The notes under the pieces were generated by a model. The model searched no databases, had not been told where the DNA came from, and saw nothing but the letters and a program-made list of their open reading frames with translations. Positions 37,715 to 49,141 of a stretch of 64,000 bases of DNA are shown here, in pieces. The translations under genes and the position numbers were made by a program. The DNA is taken from assembly GCA_026027325.1 (NCBI GenBank), contig JAMSLZ010000008.1, forward strand, positions 186,001 through 250,000. The letters are read 5' to 3'. The number at the start of each line of letters is the position of its first letter. Position 1 is the first letter of the stretch. Source of the DNA: Actinomucor elegans. Lineage: Eukaryota; Mucoromycota; Mucoromycetes; Mucorales; Mucoraceae.

Positions 37715-38162
37715 ATGTCCGAGGAAGAGAATAAAATACCTATTAATGTAGAAGTATTCAAATTGCTCGAGTCGAAATCGTTAGAATTATCACATCAATT
37801 CGCCAAGCAAGTTGAAAGTATACAAGAACAAATGAAACAAGTATGCGTCGCTGTTGTACATGTAGTGATGCAACACTGAAAATAACTTACATAGATGTCA
37901 CAATCAACAGCAGAAGCTGGCAAGGTGTACAAACTATCAGTTAAAAACTTAGCGGAAGAGATTGACGCAAGTACGCAAAAAACAATTGAACTTATTACCC
38001 ATTGCGATGAACTAGACAAAGACTTGGCTCAATTACACGAACTGTCAAGACAAATGTAAGAATAAACAAGATACATACATTTCTATGATAGCTCAACTCT
38101 TGCTCAGTAAAACAGTAGATAAAGCACTGGATCGATTGCAGCTTGCTTTAACAGAAAAATAG
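37715..38162 (+). CDS. BORC/BLOC-1-like coiled-coil subunit
   Basis: Three exons, join(37715..37840,37895..38055,38108..38162), give 113 aa. The protein is almost wholly helical heptads (SLELSHQFAKQVESIQEQMK; DELDKDLAQLHELSRQIKTV; KALDRLQLAL). The segment with DELDKDLAQLHELSRQIK resembles the BORCS6 pattern of DEL...M..V..LA.QIK. BORC positions lysosomes through Arl8, and BLOC-1 acts in endosome maturation. Small coiled-coil proteins are easily confused with one another (kinetochore, BLOC-1, BORC), so the call rests on this short pattern. Splice sites are canonical and the frame is kept. Confidence 0.5.
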
Positions 38163-38319
38163 TAGTATATTATGGATATTGTTTATTAAATTTGTGCAAG
38201 ATTCAACTAGTGAAGGACTATACTTGTTCACTCATCACCCGAAATGAATAGAAAAGAAGAGCCCATACACATAATAAAACCGATTTGCCATATCATGACA
38301 CCTCACTAGACACCCCTTT

Positions 38320-41004
38320 CTAATTTCCACCGTATCCTCCGCCTATCCCACCGCTTTCCTGCATATTAGGGTTAGCCATGCCACACTTTGCACAATGAGT
38401 ACGCTTAGCGAAATCTAATCAATAACAATGAATAAACAACATTCTTTGTTCGTTTTTGTATTATAAATACTTACTATGAAAAGAACAGTTCTCGTTTCTA
38501 CACATCCAATCTCCAGCTATATAAATACATTGGTTAATTCAAATTTAAAAAAAAAAGATAAATTATACATACGTTTCATCGGTGGTACACTTGGGGTATA
38601 GCCAGCAGGAGGAGCTCCTGTGGGATTATATGGTTTAGCAGTATTACATTTGAGACATTGGAATCTGGAAGCAAAGTTGTGCGAATTACAAGAAGGACTA
38701 TCCCAAAGTTAATTGTGATATTCCGATAGATGAATCATGTACTTACCATATCCAATCACCAGCTCTGAACTGAGTGCCACCTGGAGGACCGCTGCTTTGC
38801 TGTGGTTGATGTTGTGAAGCCCCGCCGCCACCGTAAGCGTACCCTCCACCTCCGTAAGCGTACCCACTATTATTACCGCCACCCCCACCATAACCTCCAC
38901 CAGGAGGAGCATAGCCACCGCCACCATTATTGTTATTATAATTACTACCACTGCCACCACCAGGTTGATGTCCATACCCATAGCCACCACTATTATTACC
39001 ATGATAACCGCTTTGTTGTTGCTGCTGTTGTTGATAACTGTTTGTAGGTTCGGGAGAATAACCATAGCCAGGTTGATGAGGTGAATATTGCGCATGCTGA
39101 GAAGCTGCTGGTTGCTGCTGTTGCTGCTGCTGCTGTCCCTGATTAGGATTAGGTGTATGACAGCGGAAACATGTATGACGAGAAGCAAAGTTTTGGAATC
39201 CACAGGCGCTGTTGGGGCAATACCAATCGCCAGGTCTGAAAGAAATATGATGGTGTGGGCGTCCGCCGCTGTTATACCCGCCATGATAGCCGCCACTAGG
39301 ACCTGTAGGAGGAGGACCACCAGATGCACCTGGAGGGCCATGACCATGTACATGATAAGAAGGTTGTTGAGGTAAAGGAGCTTGATGAACAATAGGAGCT
39401 CCACCGCCCAGTTTCAAAGTTTTATTCTTTTTCAGAATGGGTTTCGGTCCAGCGCACTTTTTACAATGCATACGAGAAGCATAGTTGTGAAAGTTACAGG
39501 AAGGATTAGGGCACATCCAATCACCATGAGAAAACGGTTGTGGAGGTGGGCCTTGACCTGCTTGAGGACCTGGGTTGGGATTCTCGGCATTACATTTGAA
39601 ACAATACAATCTAGAAGCAAAGTTATGGAATGAACAGTTGAAACAATTCCAGTCTCCAGGACGAAGCTGTCTGCTTTTGGCTTGCAAAGGGAAAGGCACC
39701 AACATATTGCCTGCAGCATCAATGACACGAGAAGAGCTAGGACATACTTCAATAGGGCGATCACCAAGACAACGACCATTCAGTGATAACGCGCGCATAG
39801 CATCATCATGTAATCCAAACACGACAAAGCCTGAAATACTGGGCTTGGAGTTATCAGTAGGTTGAATCATCCACATGGTTGTAGGTCGAAGTCCATTTGA
39901 TGAAAACCAGGCCTCTAATTCACCTTGAGTCACTTCAAAAGGCAAACCAGCCAAATGAATCACTTGTGATTCTTCTTTCTTAAACTGTTTCAAGTCAGCA
40001 TTGGTATCAATAGCATGCACAAAGACATCAGGATGGCGGAAAGAAGCCAAGTGTCGTACGATCTTCACTGTGGTTAAAGCAGCGTTCAAACCCACAGTTT
40101 GATCAGTAGTACGTGTGATTTCAAATATATCGCATAGATCGCGCAAAGAAGTGGAGCGCAAGTTGACTTCAGGATGATGCACTTGCCAGCGTTGTATTTC
40201 TTGTTTTAAGTCAAACATACGACAATACGCCAAGTAATTGGGCAATGATAGATTCTTGTCCCGTGCTTCGCGAGCAAGTTGAATACGAAGGACCCAACCA
40301 CCATGAGTTACAAAACAAAAACTCTTCTTTTCAGACTCGATCTCTCGTTGAATATACTCATCCAGTTGTTTAATAGCATCACTCAAATTACCAGCGTTTT
40401 CTAACATACTTGATCTAATGCCTGTCACTTCACTACAGAAAGGTGTAAGAGGCGTACGTTCAGGTTTCACATAGATTTGTTGTTTATACAGCACTTCCAA
40501 GTTGGACGCATTCAGCACGACAAAAGAGAGTTCTATATTGCCAAAATAATCATTAGAAACTGTTTCAATAGACTGAGTGGTGTAATACGTACCAATAATC
40601 TCGGAATTTTCTTTGGTTACTTGAACAGCAGCAGGATTTGTAGGGTTCTCATCACATGTAGCCTCCAAATGAAGAACAATTAAACGGTCAAAAGGAACGT
40701 TAGTCACCAAAGGAGGACTAGCAGTCGTAATTTCGGCTGTGTCAGCAGATTCGGCCTTGGTGTTTTGCTGCTGATCTTCTTCAGAAGCTTCTGCTATGAT
40801 TTCAGACTCTACTTTTGGCTCAGTTGTCTCGGTTGCTTCGGTATTGTTGGCGTCATAGAAGGGCTCATCAGTATTCTGGGTAGCTGGTTTTTGTTCTTCA
40901 GTTTCTGTAGATTCTACAAAAGGACGCTTGGAAGGAGCTTCTTGAAGTTGGTCTTGATCAATTTCAGCCTTACGCTTTCGATCAATATCTGCTATTGAGT
41001 CCAT
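38320..41004 (-). CDS. Nrp1-like RRM and RanBP2 zinc-finger protein
   Basis: Four exons, complement(join(38320..38414,38475..38516,38573..38697,38747..41004)), give 839 aa. An acidic, disordered N-terminus (1-100) is followed by an exonuclease-like RNase-H fold (about 103-325), an RRM (about 345-425; VIHLAGLPFEVT, GFVVFGL) and five RanBP2-type zinc fingers of the GDW-x-C ... F-x-N-x-A-S/K-R ... C-x2-C type. The last two fingers are interrupted by introns. Long Gly/Tyr/Gln/Asn-rich linkers lie between fingers 3 and 4, suggesting phase-separating behaviour. Order and content fit fungal Nrp1 proteins, RNA-binding factors found in stress granules. The exonuclease core looks inactive: the first acidic residue of the D-x-E motif is H112 (LHLEATC), the THGDWD motif reads THGGWVL, and the H...D block near 305 is absent. 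Start is the ATG after which the acidic region begins. Confidence 0.85.
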
Positions 41005-41957
41005 TTTTCGTTTAAAGCTACTATAGTAGACAAACAGGAGAAGGTTCTGGTCAAGATTGATGCTGCAGTCGGAGAACCTAAGCCACACTGTTCGGTCGTT
41101 GACAGACCATCCAATGATATACGATTATTAAATTTATAAGCAGCTGCCCATAATCACCAAATTGCAGCTAGACCAACAACTGACAGGCGGCATGGATCTT
41201 TTAAATCCGAATTACGTATAGAAACAAAGCAAGTTATTTTGGATACACTAAGCGTTTCAAAAATAAATCGTTGCAAACGAACGCTAGAATTAAAGAATGG
41301 TACGATATTATTGACGAAGTTCATTGAACAACAAAGACTGAACGTAGAATGCATGACGTCTATTCAACAAAAATCTTTGATATATATACTGTTTCCTTGG
41401 GCAACCAAACTCTAAGATATAAATTTGAACTTTAGGATATAGACAGAGCCAATTTGTTTTTGCATTGTATTGGTGTATATAATGATACTTTCTACAAAAC
41501 AATTTTCTACTCACTTTCATTTGAAAATTGTACGATTATAAAAGAACTTTATTTCCTTCAAGTCTTAAATCTTTACTACGCTTATAATAATAATCATTCG
41601 CTCTCTATGATCAAAGTCTTAATTTTTAAGTGTTAGATTTTGACGTCGGAACTCCAAAGGTAAATAAATAAGCTGGTACCATTGGTTGGAAGGGAAATGA
41701 AACGCTGACTTCAGCGGCCAACTCATAAATCACTCAATAGCATCTAGATCAACAACGGACTGATAAGACTCTTTGCTTTTTTTGGCAAACTATAGAAAAG
41801 ATGCTGCTCTTTCCAATGAACCAAACGTCTAAGGTCATAGGTTGATTTAGGTCAATTCTACGACATGACAAAAACTGATTCTTGATTACCTACTACCATT
41901 AATTTTCGTGACTTTTTATCGCTTTTTTTCTCTGGCATAAAAGTCAACGACACACCA
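41005..41957. other. Divergent promoter region NRP1-like / REX2
   Basis: 953 bases separate divergent genes. On the plus strand, 41143-41415 is an ATG-poor open frame of about 90 codons that could be an unlinked exon (see findings). Otherwise nothing is recognised. Confidence 0.45.
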
Positions 41958-42807
41958 ATGTTCCCTATCTTCAAACGCGTATTTACTTCAAAAATGATCA
42001 AAGACCCACTTGTTTGGATAGACTGTGAGGTAATAAAGCGCGTTAAATATATGTTATGATTTACATCTCAACCCATTGTTCAATAGATGACTGGTCTTGA
42101 TATACAGAAGGATCACTTGATTGAGATTGCTGTCTTGATCACTGATGGTGACCTCAATATCGTAGCCAAGGTAAGATATACATGCTGAAGTATTATAATA
42201 AGTAAGCTAATGTTGTTTTATAAGGGACCAGAGTTAGTGATTCACCAACCCCGCCAAGTGATGGATAACATGAACGGTAATATACAGATAAAGGAAGGAA
42301 GATTGTTTAGCGTATTCATTAGTTACTATTATAGATTGGTGTATCCAACATCATGGCCAGGTAGGTTAAAGCAAAATTTGACTGTACTACAACTTATGTA
42401 TATATATTATAGTCTGGTTTGACTCAACAAGTATTGGATTCAAACATTTCTATTCAAGAAGCCGAAAAGCAAGTCTATGAGTTTTTAAACCAACATATCC
42501 CTGCAGGCGTCGCTCCATTAGCTGGAAATACAGTACATGAAGATAAAAAATTCCTATGCAAAGAAATGCCTAGCGTTGTAGAACACTTGCATTATCGTAT
42601 TGTCGGTAAGTAAAGGCGCTTAACCTAATCAAGAGTAGTTATTAAATCCTTGTAGATGTAAGTACGATTAAGGAGCTAACTAAGCGTTGGTATCCCAAGA
42701 TTGCGTCTGGTGTGGTGAAGAAGGCTGGTCACAGAGCTCTAGATGATATCATTGAGAGCATTGAAGAGCTTAAATACTATAAAGAACATGTATTTATTAA
42801 GCAATAA
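41958..42807 (+). CDS. REX2: Oligoribonuclease (REX2/REXO2)
   Basis: Six exons, join(41958..42029,42087..42170,42225..42276,42335..42360,42413..42605,42656..42807), give 192 aa. This DEDDh 3'-5' exonuclease degrades RNA dinucleotides and short oligoribonucleotides, in mitochondria and/or the cytosol. LVWIDCEMTGLD supplies the first Asp and Glu. [21 protein letters not shown] matches the family's substrate-binding stretch. HRALDDI gives the final His and Asp. All four acidic/His residues are present. Exon 4 is only 26 nt (WCIQHHGQ) and joins SGLT, restoring the usual W-C-x5-G-x-SGLT stretch. The first 12 residues ([12 protein letters not shown]) are basic and amphipathic and could act as a mitochondrial presequence. 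Confidence 0.95.
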
Positions 42808-43715
42808 CAGAGTTTTCTGGAAAAACGCGGGCTTCAAGCTCATTTGTTTAGCTTGGGTAACACGGATTTCATGGGGAACACATCGTTCTTTGAATAAAAA
42901 CCTTCATTTTGCGGGGAAATTCATGTGTAGCTTCATGTGTAGCTTCTTGTTTTTCTATCTCTTTGATCAAAATCAAAAGATCAGGTTACATTTACCAAGG
43001 TTTAGACTAGTTAAAAAGCTTCTGTTTTGCCTCATTCACAGTGTAAAATAGAACGAGCTATACCGAATATTTGCCGGTTACCTGCAAATATTATTACCGG
43101 GGGAACATGTGAAATAACAGGCGTTTTAAAGTCAATCTAAATGACCAGACTAATAGAAGTAGCCTTTTTGTTTAGTCATCTTTATTTAGCAGCTGTATGA
43201 ACATACTGCCAAAAAAAGATTGCTTTCTATGATACTTTCTCAATATGAAATATTTCTCCCAAAAAGCAGCTAATAAATCCTTATTTGAACAGTTTTTCGT
43301 ATATTTAACCATAAACAGCACACCGGAGAACAGATTAGTTGTATATCGAGGGAATAAACATTGGTGTAACCCAAAAGAACCTTATCGACCCTGGAGCTAC
43401 TGCGCAGGATCAGGTGGTGGCGGAATCTCAGCTCATTTTTTTTATTTTTACTATAAGATCATCAAATATATTATGTATATATATATATAAATATATATGT
43501 TTAATATGAAGATTTTTATTAAGAAAGGGTGATATACTATCATCTCTGATTAATTATAAAGTAGTTATATATACAACTATACTTATGAAAGAGCAAAAGA
43601 TAGTGAAAAAGAGAAAGATAGATAATAATAGTAATAAGCTTCATTACAAAGAGGCACGGCCCCCATGTAACAAAAGAGTAATAAATGTATAAGTAAAAAG
43701 TACAAAAAGAAGGTC
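42808..43715. other. Intergenic, REX2 to sugar transporter
   Basis: About 0.9 kb with no supportable gene. A TA-dinucleotide stretch lies at about 43470-43497. The 81-aa frame at 43245-43490 has no motif and ends in this repeat. Confidence 0.5.
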
Positions 43716-45428
43716 CTACTGGTAGTTGGGACCCTTTTCATTATTATAATTCTCTTTTACGTTGGCAGCAGCAGTATCAACTGCAGGCTTGTCATTCAAA
43801 GCAGAGTTCATGGCACTATTGTTGCGACCAGAAAAGTTACTGGGGAAACGGCGAGAAGCAGGACGAGAACCACGCTCAATTTGAGATTGAGTGTCATGCT
43901 TTTGGTCATAGAGAGAAGTAGAACCGATATGAGAAGCAATAGACTTGGCATCTTCTTGAATATCTTCGCTGGCAAACAAAACTTCGATCTCTTCCAAAGA
44001 TTTACCCATAGTTTCAGGGTAGTAGAGGTAGATAGGAATCAAAAAGATAACGTTGAGAATACCAAAGAGCAAGAAAGTCCAGTATTTGGCATATTCAAAT
44101 AAGACAGGAGCAATCATGGCCACGACAAAGTTACCAAGCCAGTTGGCAGCAGTAGACATAGAGTTACCCTTGGCTCTGAGACCAGTAGAGAAAATCTCGG
44201 AAGGATAGAGCCAAGCCAAACCCAACCAAGCAGCACCAAAGACAAAGTTATAGAGCATGACAAAAGCGATAACTGCACTAGAAGCTTGAGGGTTTCCTGT
44301 AGTCTGAACTACGTACTGAGCACCACCGACGATCAAAAGAGTCACAGCTTGACCGATCAAACCAGCATACATGAGCCAACGACGTCCCAAACGTTCAATG
44401 GTATAGATAGGAGTGACAGCGCCCAAGAAGTAAATGATAGAATCAACACCAGCCATCAACATGGCCTTTTCTGTAGTCATACCAGCTTGCTTAAAGACAT
44501 CAGTCAAATAGTAACTGATAACGTTAATACCACCGAACTGTTGGATCAACTGACCACCCATACCAAGCAAGACACGATAACGATTATTCATCTTGCCCTT
44601 CTTGAAGAGTTCGACGTAAGAAGAGACACCTTCACGACGCTCGAGTTCAATACCATCACGGATCTCTTCCCATTCAGCAATACAACGAGGATGAGTTACA
44701 TCACAGTCAGACCAAAGGCGAGCCAAGACGTCCTTACATTCATCTTCATAGCCGTGAGCTTGCAACCAACGAGGTGATTCAGGCAAGATGAAAGAAGCAA
44801 CACCCAAGATGATGGCAAAGACCATTTGGAAAGCCAAAGGAAATCTCCAAGCAAATTCACCAGGAACAAAGTAGAGACCATACTCAAGCCAGTAAGCAAC
44901 AGCGACACCAACAGTCAACAAAGAAGCTTCAAAAGCGACATGAGAACCTCTAGACTTTGGTGGAGATAATTCAGCTTGATAGACAGGAATGGTAGCGGTG
45001 TTCATACCATTACCAACACCAGTAATGATACGAGCGACGATCATCATAGGAGCATTGATAGCAGCAGTTTGTAAAATGGCACCAATACAGAGAATAACAC
45101 AACCATAACGAATAGTCTTTCTACGACCCAACATATCACCAACACGGCCAGTAGATAAAGCACCGGCCATACAACCAATTTCGTAAAGAGCGACAATAGC
45201 ACCCATTAAACCAGAGTTAGGTTTACCCATAGTATCAATAAATAAATCATTGGCTACAACACCAGACATGACACCCTGATAGTGATAGATCAATATTAAT
45301 AAATGGTTGATTTGATATGATTGATTCTTTTAATTTACCTGATCATAACCAAAGAGCAAGAAACCGACAGCAGCTAATAGTGTCGATGCTCTGAACAAGG
45401 CTGGTCCTTTCAATACAAAGCAGCCCAT
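43716..45428 (-). CDS. MFS sugar transporter
   Basis: Two exons, complement(join(43716..45275,45339..45428)), give 549 aa. It is a twelve-helix major-facilitator sugar porter of the plasma membrane. GYDQGVMSG in helix 1 (split by the intron after GYDQ), GRVGDMLGRRKTI (the G-R-x2-D-x2-GRR motif), LPESPRWLQ, QQFGGINVISYY (helix 7, hexose selectivity), LYPSEIFSTGLRAKGN and YYPETMGKSLEEIE (PETKG-like) appear in order. Residues after about 450 form a cytoplasmic tail rich in Ser, Asn and Arg that may be regulated. The C-rich, low-bias codon choice resembles highly expressed fungal genes. The substrate is probably a hexose or polyol, but this cannot be decided here. Confidence 0.95.
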
Positions 45429-45527
45429 TTTTTTTTATTATATTATATGTATTATTTGATGAGGTATAGATATAAGATAAGAAAGCTTTTAAAAAGAAAA
45501 ATAGCAAAAATTGCCCCACATTTGAGG

Positions 45528-45535
45528 CTTTTATA
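45528..45535 (-). promoter_or_regulatory. TATA box of the sugar transporter gene
   Basis: TATAAAAG on the minus strand lies about 100 bases before the start codon at 45428, the classical distance for a strongly expressed fungal gene. Confidence 0.45.
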
Positions 45536-48500
45536 CCTTTTAGCTGTGTTTCTGCGTGGTGATGATGAGATTTAAAACTTTAATCCGTGTAAAACATGTA
45601 AGGTAGGAGGTACTATGTGCATATCGGAGTTAAGGTACCTTATACTTGAAGTTACCATCCCCGGATGTGTAACGCGTACTACTGAGTTTTTCATTGTTTT
45701 ACCAGATATACACTAAAACATGAAATTTAACTAAACATGGCCACTGGGATTTACTGGGAAAAAGAATTATTGGCCGTTTTACACGTCATAAAACTCCAAT
45801 TGATAAGCCGAACTTACCGTGGAATAGACGTAGACTGTGAAGTATCAACCAAATGTCACCTCTTATCTAGGTTTATTGCCCTATCATTATCATTAGACCA
45901 ACAGGGTCTTATGATATGATTCGTAAGTAGGTCTCCAGCGAAACATAATTTGACGTTTTGCCCAATGATGATTACTAGATCTGAACGCTTTTAACTATAT
46001 TTGATTAGACAATAGAGAAATGATTTTGAAACATCTCTACTACTAATTACTAACTAATATGCTCGGAGCAAATGTAAAGCTCGCTGACTGGTTCAAATGG
46101 AAGAAAAAATAAACGATCAAATTGCTAACGCTTAAGGGTATATAGATTAAACAAAAAATTTTAAGACATTAGTAAGCTTGCGTCCTCGAAGTGATTCTTA
46201 TTGGTGTAGTAAAGTATGCGATACATATAATATGATACCTAGAGCCTTGCTATCAGAAACTAGTACCTGGTATCGATTATATTCTGCTTAAAAAGGAGCT
46301 ATTCGCCTAAATTATCTGGCTTCTTTGTCTGAAATTCAGCTGTCTGGAGCCAATTGACCTTCATTCAATTGATTCACTTTATTATACGTCATGGATATAC
46401 AATTGATAAGCCGACCTTGGTATAAAGAAAAGCGGTTTTACTGTTTAAAAAAATACAAATCAAAAGTACTAAAGATTATTTTTCAGATGGACAATGGGCT
46501 GATCTTACATACAATCACATGCTGTACCGCCTGTATGATAATTATATGTACGTATCACATTAAATACATATACTACAGTATCTTTGTAAAAACACTGGCG
46601 TTATAGATTTCAGTGAGTACAGGGTCCATATTATCTGACGATGATGCTATAGTTAAAGTTGATCCGATCCATTCTATAAAAAGAGATCAGCTAAACCTGA
46701 AAAGTATCTAATTTGAGCTCAACAGGGCTTCTGATTTTCGGTGTTTCTCAACTCATGATTTAGCGTCTCTGTAAACGCAGTGTCACATTAACACAATGTC
46801 AGTGTGTATGTGTGCTTTACTGTAAGAAACTGGTTTTTTTTTTTTTTTTTGCTCTGGTGAGTTGCTATTTTGGTGAGTCCATAGTTTCTCAACAAGTGAG
46901 TGATAAGTCTATATCGAAACTTAAGAGACACCTTTTTTTTGTTTCGGGATACACGTTTCAAATCAAGCTCATCCATGCTAATTTATAAAATCTAATAAAA
47001 CTTTTGCGGGTCCATGCCTATCGCGACTTTAGAGGTGGCACTAGCTCTTTGAGTCACGCTTTTACTTTCTTCTTTTATAATAACCTTTTTTTTATATACA
47101 TACAGTGGGCTTTAGAAGTAGTGATATTCTTGATTGTGTGGGACTTTTTTTTCGAAAATTATTAGTGTCCTAGACAAGTAACACTAGTATTCTGATTTAG
47201 ATATTACGCTTGCGAAACTTTCAACAATAGGGTAAAGCAGAAAATAACCAATTAATTAATGAAGATTATAAAGGGAATGAGAGCAAAACATTGAATATAG
47301 CCAAGGAATCTTGATAGATCTTTAATTTAGCCAGATGCAGTAGCTCATTTTAAGCATAGAGTAGCCATCTGATGCGACATCGCTTTGAGATTGAACGCGA
47401 TCTGTTGTATAAGTTGAACGCTATAAGAATTTTTTAGGCGGGTATATTACAAAAAATTTTACGCTTGGAAGCACCACTAAAAACTGAAACTATATTCTGG
47501 AAGAAGAGGCATGCGTATTCATACATTTCAAACTTAACATACCTTGCAGAGAATTTAATTGTCTTTCTAATGGTATACGTTATGGAAAGGGACAACTTTG
47601 TTTCAGAGGTAAAACCAAGTTTTAAATCGGAGTTTCCCAACAATTTTTTTTTTTTGCATATCAATATTTTTTACAATCATATAATTCATCTAAATAAAAG
47701 CATTTGATTCTATGCAATACCTGGAAATAAAACCCTACAAGTTGCATATATAGAGTCTGTCGCAACTGTTTTATTATAAAAAAGATTGTCGAGTGCTGGT
47801 GATAGACTCATTTTGCATTCACCGCCAGCCAATATTATAATAGTTTCAAAGTTCAGCACGAATAAATCTGCGCCATAAAATTGAAATCAGACCATAGGAG
47901 CGAGAAAGGCTTATTTCTGCTTTTAATTATTTAATACAAGTTGTAGAATATTTAATTTTATTTGGGATAGAATAGATTTTATAAAAGAAACAATAAAGAC
48001 TAGAGTTATAGGATAAAAGCGCTATTTAGTCGGAGCCGTCTAACGGCTCTTTTTATCATTTAGCAGCTTTGCAAGTTTAAAAGCTCGAAAGAAAATGGAT
48101 GTTATATATTCCTCAAGAAGTCAACCTCTAGATTTTCCTGTTGATACAAATATACTGATAATTTGTAAACTTTCTGTCAATGGTCATGAACGGCATAATT
48201 TGTCGTCTCTGTTGACCAATAAAATACTGAGACCCTGTATTTCTATTTTTGACCCAGATACTGAACTTAGCATCAAAAAATTATAATCATAGTAATAAAA
48301 TATGATAGAAGATTGAGCCTAATATGCTTAATATGAAGTAGAGAAAGTCCTATTTTCTTTCGAATGTTACAAATTGTACAAGAATTTGAAAAAAAAACAA
48401 TCCCCAATATATCGAAATGCTATATCTTTGGCACCACATAGCATTTGTTTTCATTATATAGAGCAATTAAAGATATTTTATTAATAAAAGCCGATTGAAT

Positions 48501-49012
48501 AAATGCATACTGAACGAAATCAAAGTTTTACGTCGGCTTATAGTTGATATAACATGATTTCTGTTGTCGAGAGTATCACATTGTTGTCGTCTTTCAGTTG
48601 AATCTCCGACAGCCAATAATATACATGATGCAAAATACTAGTAGAATAAAACGCTTTAAACATTCCTAGGTTCCTTGCAAAGATCTACAAGTTACTTCTC
48701 ATTATCTAAAAGTTGGATACAGTACTCATTTGAATCCAACTTCTTTGCTAAATCGATAAGACGTTGATATCTAGTAAAATCAGGGTTCAATCCTAGTTGC
48801 ACAGTCTAAAAAAGACAAACTAAGCCTGAAATGTATAGAAAAGTGATGAGTTGCACGACGGTTTCTCGGTATTGGCTCCAAAGAAGTACGAGAATCTCTC
48901 TTGCCAGTGTGACAAAAGGTGCTAGTATCAACGGGAAATAAAAATAGTATTGTGCATTCTGCATGTGTAGTGACGACCCGGACTGTTATTGCCGTTTGAG
49001 TGTGTCTCGTAG

Positions 49013-49047
<35 letters not shown>

Positions 49048-49141
49048 AAAAAAAAGAAAAAGAGAAACAGCATACGATTAAAACGTGTGAGATATTTTAT
49101 CAGTTTTTTTTTATTACGCATCATATACATTAGAAAGCAGA
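45536..49141. other. Gene-poor intergenic region
   Basis: About 3.6 kb with no supportable gene. Two short open frames (near 45737 and 46391, plus) share the stretch CGTCAT..A..C.AATTGATAAGCCGA, suggesting weak copies of one old repeat. T-runs occur at about 46833-46850, and long A-rich runs at 49015-49064 just before the PFK2 gene start. Confidence 0.5.
49015..49064 (+). repeat. Poly-A rich tract before PFKFB gene
   Basis: A run of 31 A is followed by A-runs broken by single G, about 80 bases upstream of the start codon. Poly(dA) tracts of this kind commonly keep promoters free of nucleosomes, so it may be part of the promoter. Confidence 0.6.

Noticed and set aside
38709..39404. 231-aa alternative frame in the Nrp1-like gene
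   Set aside because: It is a shadow frame of the Gly/Tyr/Gln-rich linkers. The zinc-finger frame carries all family motifs.
47465..47707. 80-aa plus-strand frame
   Set aside because: It needs a non-ATG start, ends in a T-run and shows no motif.
48770..48812. tRNA T-arm-like GGGTTCAATCC
   Set aside because: No D-arm, anticodon arm or acceptor stem can be paired around it.
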